Positions 16,709 to 26,442 of a DNA stretch of 64,000 nt are shown piece after piece. The stretch lies in the NCBI RefSeq assembly GCF_007833215.1, contig NZ_CP042239.1, forward strand, positions 3,532,001 through 3,596,000, given 5' to 3'. Numbering within the stretch: position 1 is the first letter of the stretch; every line of letters starts with the position of its first letter. This stretch comes from Sphingomonas suaedae. GTDB lineage: Bacteria > Pseudomonadota > Alphaproteobacteria > Sphingomonadales > Sphingomonadaceae. Below the pieces are notes generated by a model, which saw only the letters and a list, made by a program, of their open reading frames with translations, searched no databases and had not been told where the DNA came from. A program made the position numbers and the translations under genes.

Positions 16709-18871
16709 TCAGAAGTCGATCGTGGCCGAGGCCTTGAACGTCCGCGGCATACCCTGAACCAGATAGCCGCCCAGCGATGACGCCCAATACCGCTTGTTTG
16801 CGACGTTATCGACGTTGAAGCGGAAGGTGACCGGCGCATCGGCCACAGCGACGACATAGCGCGCGCCGAGATCGAAGCGGGTCCATTCGGGCAGTTCCAG
16901 CGTGTTGGTGACGTTCACCTGTTGCTTGCCGGTCTGCATCACACGGCCGGTCAATGTCAGGCCACCATAGACGTCCCATTCGATGTTGGCGTTGGCGGTA
17001 TATTCCGGAACGCCGACGGCGTCGCGCCCATCGTTGAGTCCGCCTGCGGTGCGGCGCTGTTCGGCATCGGTCACCGCGACGCCAGCGATGACGCGAAGGC
17101 CGTCGATCACTTCGCCATCGACGCTGAACTCGACCCCCTTGTTGCGCTGGAGTCCATCGACCGTGAAGACGTTCGCGATGGTGAGTTCCTGGGGGCGATC
17201 CGTCTGGAACAGCGCCAGCGAGGCATTGATGCGCCCAACCCGAATCTTTCCTCCAACCTCATACTGCACCGTCTTGTACGGCGGAAACACCTGACCGAAA
17301 TTGATCGTGCCGGCGGGGGCAACCGAACCCCTGACCAGGCCCTCGATACGGTTCGCATAGAGCGAAACGCTGTCGCTCGGACGTATCACCAGACCAACGA
17401 CCGGTGTTGTGGTGCCTTTGACATATTCGTTCGTCTGGGCGCCCGAGTTCCGGTCATATTGCCGCAGATGGATGCTCTGATAGCGCAGGCCGACCGTGAC
17501 TTGCACGACGTCCTCGGCAAACCCCAGCGTATCCGACACGAACATGCTGTCGAGGCGGGTGCGCTCGACCGGGCCGGGATTGTCGAGATCGCCTGCGCGG
17601 AAAGCGTTGAACACCGGAAGCGCGATTTCCCGCGGATCGTAAAGGTTGTTCAAGTTGGTGCCGTTGGCAGCGTCGTCGTCAAATCGACCGAACTCGAACG
17701 AGTTGCGGTTGACGTAGCGGCTATGCGAATAGCCCAGGTTGAGCTGGTGGGTGATGCCCCAGCCTTCGCCCTTGAACCGCAGCCCGGCCTGCGCCGCCTC
17801 GTTATTGTCGTTGCGCGGGATGTTCGACCCGGTGACGAACGCATCGCCTGTGGTCGAATCGAGAAGCTGGAAGCCCTGATAGATACCGCGCTCGGCCGTG
17901 TCGCGCGCACCAGCCGAGGCGTAGAACATCAGATTCTCGCTCAGGTCATATTCCAGCTTGAAGATGCCGAAGAGGTCGCGGATCGTCTGATTATACCAGG
18001 GCTGACCATAGTTGAGGTCGGCGCGGGGCGGGCGCGGTACCGCAGTGACCGTTCCATATTTGTTGTTCAGCTGAACCATCGGACGCATGTGCTGCGCCTT
18101 GACGCTCTGGTAGGCGAGGTCGAGGCTGACGCGCAGAGAGTCGGTGCGCCAGTCGAAGCTGCCGCCGAGGACCGCTGAACGACGAAACTCGTCATCGATC
18201 GCAATGTCGCCCGAGCGGAATGCGCCGTTGACGCGCGCGCCGAACGCACCGTCCGCGCCGAAACGGCGGCCGAAATCGAATGCGCCGCCGAAATGCTCGT
18301 CGGACAGCCAGTTGGCGGTGAGGCGATTGGTGTCCCGGTCCTTGGCGCGTTTGGGCGTCAGGTTGACGGTGCCGCCCAGCGCAGAGCCGCCGGGCGCGGC
18401 GCCGAACAGGAATGCGCTGGCGCCGTTCAGAATCTGGACCTGATCGTAGAGTTCAGGCGACACCAGCTGGCGCGGCGTGACGCCGAACAATCCATCGATC
18501 GCGATATCTTCGCCATACAGATTGAATCCGCGCACCACGAACTGTTCGGACATGTTGCCAAAGCCGAGCGTCGTGCGCACCGAGGGATCGTTTTCGAGCA
18601 CCGCGCCGAGGGTCAGTGGCTGCTGGTTGAGGATCAGTGCTTCGTTGTAGCTCTTGACCGCGAACGGCGTGTCCATCGCGTCCTTGTCGCCCAGCGCGCC
18701 GAGCGAGCCGTTGCGACTTACCTGGGTCTGGTTGTCACGCTGGGCGGTGATGACGACATCGTCGCTTCCCGTCGGCGCGGCATCCTGCGCAAGAGCGGGC
18801 GCGCTGGTCAGCAGCGCGGCGGTCATTGCCGTCACGCCAGTTCCGCGAAGTGCAATCTTACTGGCAACCAT
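16709..18871 (-). CDS. TonB-dependent receptor, siderophore-receptor type
   Basis: 720 residues from ATG 18871, which has a GGGGGAT ribosome site just upstream. The signal peptide ends near ALLTSAPALAQ, followed by the TonB-box region DDVVITAQR. The plug domain has DTPFAVKSYNEALILNQQ, ENDPSVRTTLGFGNMSEQF and VVRGFNLYG, and the glycine-rich FLFGAAPGGSALGGTVNL is typical of FhuE/FhuA-like siderophore receptors. The barrel ends in FKASATIDF with a C-terminal phenylalanine, as outer-membrane proteins do. The upstream same-strand neighbour is a YtcJ-type amidohydrolase, 171 bp away, so this may be a receptor for an amide-containing ligand rather than a true iron chelate. Confidence 0.92.
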   Translation of the reverse strand: MVASKIALRGTGVTAMTAALLTSAPALAQDAAPTGSDDVVITAQRDNQTQVSRNGSLGALGDKDAMDTPFAVKSYNEALILNQQPLTLGAVLENDPSVRTTLGFGNMSEQFVVRGFNLYGEDIAIDGLFGVTPRQLVSPELYDQVQILNGASAFLFGAAPGGSALGGTVNLTPKRAKDRDTNRLTANWLSDEHFGGAFDFGRRFGADGAFGARVNGAFRSGDIAIDDEFRRSAVLGGSFDWRTDSLRVSLDLAYQSVKAQHMRPMVQLNNKYGTVTAVPRPPRADLNYGQPWYNQTIRDLFGIFKLEYDLSENLMFYASAGARDTAERGIYQGFQLLDSTTGDAFVTGSNIPRNDNNEAAQAGLRFKGEGWGITHQLNLGYSHSRYVNRNSFEFGRFDDDAANGTNLNNLYDPREIALPVFNAFRAGDLDNPGPVERTRLDSMFVSDTLGFAEDVVQVTVGLRYQSIHLRQYDRNSGAQTNEYVKGTTTPVVGLVIRPSDSVSLYANRIEGLVRGSVAPAGTINFGQVFPPYKTVQYEVGGKIRVGRINASLALFQTDRPQELTIANVFTVDGLQRNKGVEFSVDGEVIDGLRVIAGVAVTDAEQRRTAGGLNDGRDAVGVPEYTANANIEWDVYGGLTLTGRVMQTGKQQVNVTNTLELPEWTRFDLGARYVVAVADAPVTFRFNVDNVANKRYWASSLGGYLVQGMPRTFKASATIDF

Positions 18872-19042
18872 CTTGTATCCCCCGAAACTGGTTGTGTTTT
18901 CCCTCCCGATACGGTCCGGATACGGGTCCAGACCTGTTATCGCAGCTTGAACATGTCGGTCGAAATTGGGCCGCGAAACATCCAGTTTGCGCACGTGCAA
19001 GGGACCAATCGGGTAATCTTCCAACAGTGGCGGGTAAGGCGT

Positions 19043-20710
19043 TCAGCCGAAACGCTGAACCCCGCCGACAACGGTCCGTAGCACCTTGGTTTTGGAAAGC
19101 AAATGCGAATTAATCGCGAAAAGGTCCTGATCCATCACCGCGAAATCGGCGAGAAGGCCAGGCGCGATCAATCCCATTTTGTCCTCATTGAACCCCGCAT
19201 AGGCACCTTCGCCCGTGTAGCACCGCAGCGCCTGCGCCAATGTCACGCGCTGCCGCGGATGCCAGCCCTCGGGATGCTTGCCGTCCAGCGTCTCGCGGTT
19301 GACCGCCGCATCCAGGCCGGTGAACGGATCGATCGGCGCGACCGGCCAGTCCGATCCCATGCACACATGTGCGCCCGATCGGACCAGCGAACCGAAGGCG
19401 AAGCTGGTCTCCAGCCGCTTCTCGCCGATCCGGCGCACCGCCCAGCGGCCGTCGTCGATCGCGTGATAGGGCTGGACCGACGCGATCACATCCTGCGCCT
19501 TGAAGCGGGGGATTGCGTGCGGCTTCATGTGTTGGACATGCTCGACCCGGAAGCGTCGGTCGCGCAGGCCATTGGTCCTGGCGACGGCGGCGAGGGTGTC
19601 GAGCACGATGTCGTTCGCCTCGTCGCCGATCGCATGGGCGGTGACCTGAAGCCCGGCCTTGTCCGCCCCCTCGATCCAGCGGCGCAGATCGGCAGGATCG
19701 GTGACGATGATTCCGCGCGTCGACGGATCGTCGAGATAGGGCTCGTAGAATCGTGCGGTGCGCGAGCCGAGCGACCCGTCGAACACGACCTTGCAGCCGC
19801 CCCATTGGACCCAGTCATCGCCGCGCCCCTCGCGCGCGATCAATGCAGCCTGATCCTCCCAGTCCTTGAGCGGGAGGTAGTGGCGAAAGCGCAGACCCGT
19901 CTCGCCCCTGGCGCGCAGGCGGCGCGTGGACTCGAAGCTGATCGTCTCCAGTTCGGTCGGGTGGACCTGCGTCACGCCCTTGCTCAGCGCGACCTCGATC
20001 CCCTTGGCGACCGTGGCGTCGATCTGAGCGGGGGTCCGCTCGCCGATCGCGCGCAGCACCAGATCCTTGGCCGAGTCCTTGACGATACCGGTCGGCTCGC
20101 CGTTCGCGTCCTTTTCGATCACTCCGCCCGGCGGGGCCACGGTGTTGCGGTCGATCCCCGCCAGCTTCAGCGCCAGCGAGTTGAGGAACAGCATGTGCAG
20201 GTCGTAGCGGATCACCGCCACCGGCGTGTCGGGGGTGACCGCGTCGATCCAGTTGCGGTGCGGCATCTCCCCGCCCCAGCGGTCCTGGTCCCAATTGCCA
20301 CCCTCAAGCCACTGGCCCCTGGGCAGCGCCTTTGCCGCAGCGGCGATCCTCTCGACAAACTCCTTCCGGTTCGCGGCATCGCGCAACGAAGCCTGGGTCA
20401 ACATGGTCGAGGCCATGACGAAATGGACGTGCGGATCGATGAAGCCGGGCGTCACGAATGCGCCCTGAAGGTCGATCACGCGGGTCCGCTTGCCGGTGAG
20501 CGCGCGGACCGCATCGGCACCGATCGCCGCGATCCGTTCGCCCTTCACCCCGATCGCATCGGTCCGAACATCGGGTCCAGCCCCTGTCCACACCCTGGCA
20601 TTGATCCAGGCTGTATCGAGCTGGTCGTCGCTTCCCGCAAAGGCCGCGCGGCTTATGCCCGTCACGGCGGTTCCGGCGCCGAGGGCAAGGATGGTCCGAC
20701 GATCGATCAT
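19043..20710 (-). CDS. YtcJ-type amidohydrolase with Tat signal
   Basis: 555 residues. The N-terminus MIDRRTILALGAG, with twin arginine and a hydrophobic stretch ending AAFAG, is a Tat export signal, so the enzyme is probably periplasmic. Amidohydrolase-3 features include the HxH metal motif in TPGFIDPHVHF, HAIGDEAND, RVEHVQHM and the late GSDWPV aspartate. YtcJ-like proteins hydrolyse exocyclic amides or N-acyl groups, with substrates seldom known. It is followed on the same strand by a TonB receptor, an arrangement repeated at 37.9-41.8 kb. Length and motifs are complete. Confidence 0.88.
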   Translation of the reverse strand: MIDRRTILALGAGTAVTGISRAAFAGSDDQLDTAWINARVWTGAGPDVRTDAIGVKGERIAAIGADAVRALTGKRTRVIDLQGAFVTPGFIDPHVHFVMASTMLTQASLRDAANRKEFVERIAAAAKALPRGQWLEGGNWDQDRWGGEMPHRNWIDAVTPDTPVAVIRYDLHMLFLNSLALKLAGIDRNTVAPPGGVIEKDANGEPTGIVKDSAKDLVLRAIGERTPAQIDATVAKGIEVALSKGVTQVHPTELETISFESTRRLRARGETGLRFRHYLPLKDWEDQAALIAREGRGDDWVQWGGCKVVFDGSLGSRTARFYEPYLDDPSTRGIIVTDPADLRRWIEGADKAGLQVTAHAIGDEANDIVLDTLAAVARTNGLRDRRFRVEHVQHMKPHAIPRFKAQDVIASVQPYHAIDDGRWAVRRIGEKRLETSFAFGSLVRSGAHVCMGSDWPVAPIDPFTGLDAAVNRETLDGKHPEGWHPRQRVTLAQALRCYTGEGAYAGFNEDKMGLIAPGLLADFAVMDQDLFAINSHLLSKTKVLRTVVGGVQRFG

Positions 20711-20798
20711 GCTTCTGTCTCCCAGAGGGGACAGCTTTCACCCACGGGCTGGATCGGCAAACATCCAATTGCGTCGCGACTGGCGGGACCAGTGCGGT

Positions 20799-22262
20799 TC
20801 ACCCCGCCGCTTCGCGCAGCGCTGCGACGGCGGTGCGCGCTTCATGCTCGTTCAGGCTGGCAAAGCCGATGCGCAGCCCGCGCGGCGCATCGTCGCGGGT
20901 CATGAACGAGCGAGACGCGGCGAAGCGTAGTCCCATGGCGGCGGCGCGCGCCTCCATCGTGTCGAGATCGGTATCCGGAAAACGCAGCCAGAAGGCGAGG
21001 CCCCCGTCGGGCGTCCGGTAATCGACGATATCGCCCAGCGTCCGATCGATCTCCCGCGCGAAATTCTCGCGCCGTTTCGCATAGACCTGCCGCACCTTGC
21101 GCGCATGGCGCCGCAACTCGCCATTTTCGATCAGCTCGGCGGCGGCATCTTCGGTCAGCGTGTTGCCCATACCATCGGTCAGCGACACCATATGCGCGAT
21201 CGCGTCGATTACCGGGGGCGGCGCGGCGACATAGCCGATGCGCAGCGCTGGCAGCAGCAGCTTGGACATCGATCCGACATAGATGACATGGCCCGGCCCA
21301 TAGCCCGCCATCGGCAACAGCGGCTGCGATTCGAAATGAAATTCGTGGTCGTAATCGTCTTCGATGATCGCAAAGCCGAACTGGTGCGCCAGCTCCAGCA
21401 GCCGCAACCGCCGTTCGGGGCGTAGCGACACGGTGGTGGGGAACTGGTGATGCGGGGTCAGGAATACCGCGCGCACCGCGTTGCGTCGGCACGCCTTTTC
21501 GACCGCCTCGACATCGATCCCGCCCTGATCCAGTCCGACCGATACGATGTTCGCCCCCAGCGACCGGCAGGCGGCGACGGCGGGCTCATAGGTCAGCGCC
21601 TCGACGATCACCGAATCGCCGGGTCGGACCAGAACGTGCGCGGCGAGGAAGATGCCATTCTGGCTGCCGCGGGTGATGCAGATATTATCCGCGGTGACGG
21701 GCAGCCCGCGCTGGCTCTTCAACATCGTTGCGATGCTCTCGCGCAGGGCCGAAGAGCCGCGCGGATTGCCATATTGGAACAGGTTCTCGCGCGACGCGCG
21801 CTGGGCGGCGGCGCGATAGGCGCGGGCGAGCAGCTCGGCCGGGAACAGTCGCCCGTCCGGCGCGCCCTCGTCGAGCTTGAGGCCGGGGCCAGACGGCAAG
21901 GCGAGCGGGCGTTCCGGGGGAGTCGCATAGCGATAGTCGATCGGCGCGTCGCTCATCGTCGCTTCCGCCTCGGCGCGCTGGCGGCTGACCGGCTCGGGCA
22001 GCGATGTCGAGACCATCGTCCCGCGCGTCCCCGCCGACGCCAGCCAGCCCTGCGCGATCAGATCCTCATAGGCGAGCACCACCGTCTTGCGATTGACTCC
22101 CAGGATCGCCGCCAGCTCGCGGCTGCTGGGGAGGTAGGTGCCGGAGGTCAGCCGCCCGCGTTCGATGTCGCGGATCAGCGCCTGGATGATCTGCATATAG
22201 ATGGGAACGTCGCGCGACGGATCGATGCGATCCCCCAGGCTGACCTGCCACGGTCGCAGCAT
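20799..22262 (-). CDS. MocR-family transcriptional regulator (GntR helix-turn-helix plus aminotransferase fold)
   Basis: 487 residues. The N-terminal GntR winged helix (about residues 15-85) includes GTYLPSSRELAAILGVNRKT. A class-I aminotransferase domain follows (about 120-487): the PLP aspartate region is in FAIIEDDYDHEFHF and the PLP lysine in GSMSKLLLPALRIGY. MocR proteins sense PLP adducts of amines or amino acids. The ATG at 22262 has AGGAG about eight bases upstream. It is divergent from the PaiB-led operon, its likely target. The 9-mer tggaccatc occurs twice in the shared gap and is a candidate operator. Confidence 0.92.
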   Translation of the reverse strand: MLRPWQVSLGDRIDPSRDVPIYMQIIQALIRDIERGRLTSGTYLPSSRELAAILGVNRKTVVLAYEDLIAQGWLASAGTRGTMVSTSLPEPVSRQRAEAEATMSDAPIDYRYATPPERPLALPSGPGLKLDEGAPDGRLFPAELLARAYRAAAQRASRENLFQYGNPRGSSALRESIATMLKSQRGLPVTADNICITRGSQNGIFLAAHVLVRPGDSVIVEALTYEPAVAACRSLGANIVSVGLDQGGIDVEAVEKACRRNAVRAVFLTPHHQFPTTVSLRPERRLRLLELAHQFGFAIIEDDYDHEFHFESQPLLPMAGYGPGHVIYVGSMSKLLLPALRIGYVAAPPPVIDAIAHMVSLTDGMGNTLTEDAAAELIENGELRRHARKVRQVYAKRRENFAREIDRTLGDIVDYRTPDGGLAFWLRFPDTDLDTMEARAAAMGLRFAASRSFMTRDDAPRGLRIGFASLNEHEARTAVAALREAAG

Positions 22263-22350
22263 TGGACCATCTCCTCTATGCAAAACTGGCCTATTCCGGG
22301 GCCAATGCTAGTCGCTCGAATGCGGCTGCGCAACCGGGCGGTGGACCATC
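22263..22350. promoter_or_regulatory. candidate MocR operator: direct repeat of tggaccatc
   Basis: In the 166-bp divergent gap between the MocR gene and the PaiB-like gene, tggaccatc occurs at 22263-22271 and 22342-22350, 79 bp apart and in the same orientation. MocR proteins such as GabR and PdxR are known to bind direct repeats in the divergent promoter. The repeat is seen; its function is inferred. The first copy adjoins the MocR start codon. Confidence 0.3.
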
Positions 22351-22428
22351 ATCCTTTTATGAATTGGCGCTTGTCCCTGCCCCGGCCATCGGAAACAAGG
22401 GGGCCATTCAATACGGGTAACGGGGCAG

Positions 22429-23058
22429 ATGAGCGACGCGAACGGCATCACGGCGACACAGGTTCCGCTGTTCGAACGGTTCGATAACGCCGATGTGCGT
22501 GCGTTGATCGAGGCCTATCCGCTCGCCTGGGTGTGCGGCGGCAGCGCCACGCCGGCCGATGCCAGCCTGTTGCCCCTGATCGGCGTGTTCGACGATGCCG
22601 GGCGGCTGGTCGAACTGATCGGCCATCTGATGCGCGCCAATCCGCTCTATGCGGCGCTGGAAGACGATCCGCGCGCGACGATCCTGTTCACCGGGCCGCA
22701 GGCCTATATCAGTCCCGAACATGCCCGCCGTCGCGACTGGGCGCCGACCTGGAATTATGCGCAGGTGACGGTCGGCGCGCAGGTCGAATTCGGCAGCGCA
22801 TTGACCGAACTATCGCTCAAGGTGTTGATCGACGCGATGGAGGCGGGGCGGCCCGATCCATGGAGCGTGGAGGAACTGGGGCCGCGTTATCGCGCGATGC
22901 TCGACCGGATCATCGGCTTTCGGGCGCGGGTGACCAGCCTGTCGGGCAAGTTCAAGCTGGGGCAGGACGAGGATTCGCAGACGCTGGACGCGATCCTCGA
23001 CGCACTGCCCGATGGCGACATGACGGCGTGGATGCGCCGGTTCAACCCGGAGCGGTAA
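22429..23058 (+). CDS. PaiB-like FMN-binding protein (split-barrel flavin fold)
   Basis: 209 residues matching the PaiB family of FMN-binding negative regulators. Family signatures are GHLMRANPLY near residue 65, TILFTGPQAYISPEH near 85 and the tryptophan-rich APTWNYAQVTV near 105. The fold is that of pyridoxamine-phosphate-oxidase-like flavin barrels. PaiB of Bacillus was described as a repressor, but many homologues are probably enzymes or haem/flavin proteins, so its role here is open. It is the first gene of a coupled operon, and its stop overlaps or abuts the next start. Confidence 0.85.
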   Translation: MSDANGITATQVPLFERFDNADVRALIEAYPLAWVCGGSATPADASLLPLIGVFDDAGRLVELIGHLMRANPLYAALEDDPRATILFTGPQAYISPEHARRRDWAPTWNYAQVTVGAQVEFGSALTELSLKVLIDAMEAGRPDPWSVEELGPRYRAMLDRIIGFRARVTSLSGKFKLGQDEDSQTLDAILDALPDGDMTAWMRRFNPER

Positions 23059-23060
23059 TG

Positions 23061-24418
<1,358 letters not shown>

Positions 24419-24422
<4 letters not shown>

Positions 24423-25663
24423 AGCTGATCGCATCGCTGGTCGCGCTGGCAATCGCCGCACCGATCTCCGCCCAGACGGTCGCGGTGACCCATGCCCAGG
24501 CATGGACGCTGGAGGGCGACACCCCGGTGCACGACGCTACGATCCTGATCGAGAGCGGCAAGATCCTTTCCGTGACGTCCGGAGGCGCCGTGCCCGAAGG
24601 CGCAACCGTGATCGATGCGCGCGGCAAGCCGGTGACGCCGGGGCTGGTCAACGCGGCGACCCAGATCGGTCTGGTCGAGGTGTCAGGATCGGGCGACACA
24701 CGCGACACCGCGTCTGCCGACGAACGCAATGCCGGGTTCGACATGAGCCGCGCGCTCAACGGCAATTCGACATTGGTCAGCCTGGCGCGCGCCGATGGAC
24801 TCACCCGCGCGCTGGTCTATCCGTCGCCGTCGCGATTTGCGCCGTTCAACGGCGAGGCAAGCTTCGTACGGCTGCGCGAGGGGGTCGATATTCTCGATCG
24901 CTCCGATATCGGCGTCTATGCGGTGATCGGCGGCGGCGCGTGGGAGCGGCTGGGGTCGCGTGCGGTGCAATGGGCGGCGCTGCGAAAGGTGTTGAATGAG
25001 GCGCGGCCCGATGCGAGGCCGAAAAAGGGCAAGAAGGGCAAAGTTGGTGGGCCGCCCGGCAAGCGCGCGGGCGAACTGCTGATCCGCGCGGTGTTGCGCG
25101 GCGACGTCCCGCTGGCGATTCAGACGGATCGCGAGAGCGACATGCGACAGGCCGCCGCGCTGGCCCGCGATTTCGGCATCCGCGTCGTCATCGTCGGCGG
25201 GGCCGAGGCCTGGCGCGCAGCGGACGCCCTCGCCGCAGCGAAGATCGCCGTGATCCTCGACCCGCAGGCCAATCTGCCCCGCAGCTTCGACGAACTGGGC
25301 AATCGGCAGGACAATGCGGCCCTGCTGCGCCGCGCGGGTGTCGCGCTTGCGCTCGGCCAGGTGGGCGGCACGATCCATTCCAACTACAATGCCGGTCTGG
25401 CGTTGCGCGAAGGCGCGGGGCTGGCTGTCGCCAACGGCCTCAGCTGGATCGAGGGACTCCGCGCCGTCACGGTCGCGCCGCTTGCCATCTGGGGACGGGG
25501 CGGCGGCACGCTAACCCCCGGCGCGGACGCCGATCTGGTGGTGTGGGATGGCGACCCGCTTGAGCCGTCGACCAATGCCGTGCGGGTGATTATCGAGGGG
25601 CGCGAGGTATCGAACCGGTCACGCCAGGACGTGCTCGCCGAACGGTACAAGGAGGCGCGCTGA
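24419..25663 (+). CDS. amidohydrolase-fold protein lacking the HxH metal motif
   Basis: 414 residues with a signal peptide (MKLIASLVALAIAAPISAQ). The composite beta-sandwich and the C-terminal GADADLVVWDGDPLEPS match amidohydrolases. Where the HxH metal ligands should be, the sequence reads TPGLVNAATQIGLVEV, and the other metal histidines are also hard to find. It contains a lysine/glycine-rich insert (RPKKGKKGKVGGPPGKR). I infer an inactive or changed-function partner of the preceding, intact amidohydrolase. Paired amidohydrolase genes like this are common in proteobacteria. Overlaps on both sides (ATGA upstream, TGATG downstream) indicate translational coupling. Confidence 0.82.
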
Positions 25664-26439
25664 TGGATGTTCTGCTGATCGGATGTGGGCGGATGGGCGG
25701 CGCGATGGCGCGGGGCTGGCGTGGCGTGCATCGCGTGCTGGTGTTCGACCCCATGGCGAGTGAGCTGCCCGAAGGGGCGGAGCGGGTCGATGCGCTCGCC
25801 GATGTCGAGCCCGACGGGGATCTCGCCGTGGTGCTGGCGGTCAAGCCCCAGATCTTTCCCTCGATCGGCGAATCGCTGCGCCCGATCGCCGCACGCGATG
25901 CGCTGTTCGTGTCGATCATGGCGGGGATCACGCTTCAAGGGTTAGGCGACTCACTGGGCAGCGGCCGCCTGGTGCGAACCATGCCCAACACCCCCGCCGC
26001 GATCGGGCAGGGGATTACCGCCGCGGTCGCGGGGCGCGATGTGCGGATGAGCGATTTCGCTACGGTCAACGAACTGCTCGCCCCGACCGGCGCGGTCGTG
26101 TGGCTCGACGACGAGCGCCAGATCGACGCGGTGACTGCGGTATCGGGCAGCGGCCCGGCCTATTTCTTCCGCTTCACCGAAGCGCTGGCAAAGGCGGGCG
26201 CGCAGGCGGGACTTTCCGCCGACGTCGCGATGCAGCTTGCACGCGCGACCTTTACCGGCGCGGCGGCGCTGGCGGGCGCCGATTCCGCCGAACTGGCCGA
26301 ACTTCGCCAGCAGGTGACCAGTCCCGGCGGTACCACGGCGGCCGGCCTCGCGCAGATGGATCAGGACGATGCGATCGACCGGCTCGCCCGGGCGGTCGTC
26401 GATGCGGCGGCGGCGCGGTCGCGCGAACTTGCCGGATAG
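25663..26439 (+). CDS. proC: pyrroline-5-carboxylate reductase
   Basis: 258 residues, slightly short of the usual 265-280. The N-terminal Rossmann motif is VLLIGCGRMGGAMARGW, the middle has RTMPNTPAAIGQGITA, and the C-terminal dimer and active-site region has AVSGSGPAYFFRF and QVTSPGGTTAAGLA. The family reduces delta-1-pyrroline-5-carboxylate to proline with NAD(P)H in the cytoplasm. It sits inside an amidohydrolase operon, overlapping the upstream stop by one base. It may therefore serve as the only proC, or handle a cyclic imine released by the neighbouring enzymes; the sequence cannot decide. Confidence 0.92.
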   Translation: MDVLLIGCGRMGGAMARGWRGVHRVLVFDPMASELPEGAERVDALADVEPDGDLAVVLAVKPQIFPSIGESLRPIAARDALFVSIMAGITLQGLGDSLGSGRLVRTMPNTPAAIGQGITAAVAGRDVRMSDFATVNELLAPTGAVVWLDDERQIDAVTAVSGSGPAYFFRFTEALAKAGAQAGLSADVAMQLARATFTGAAALAGADSAELAELRQQVTSPGGTTAAGLAQMDQDDAIDRLARAVVDAAAARSRELAG

Positions 26440-26442
26440 GCG

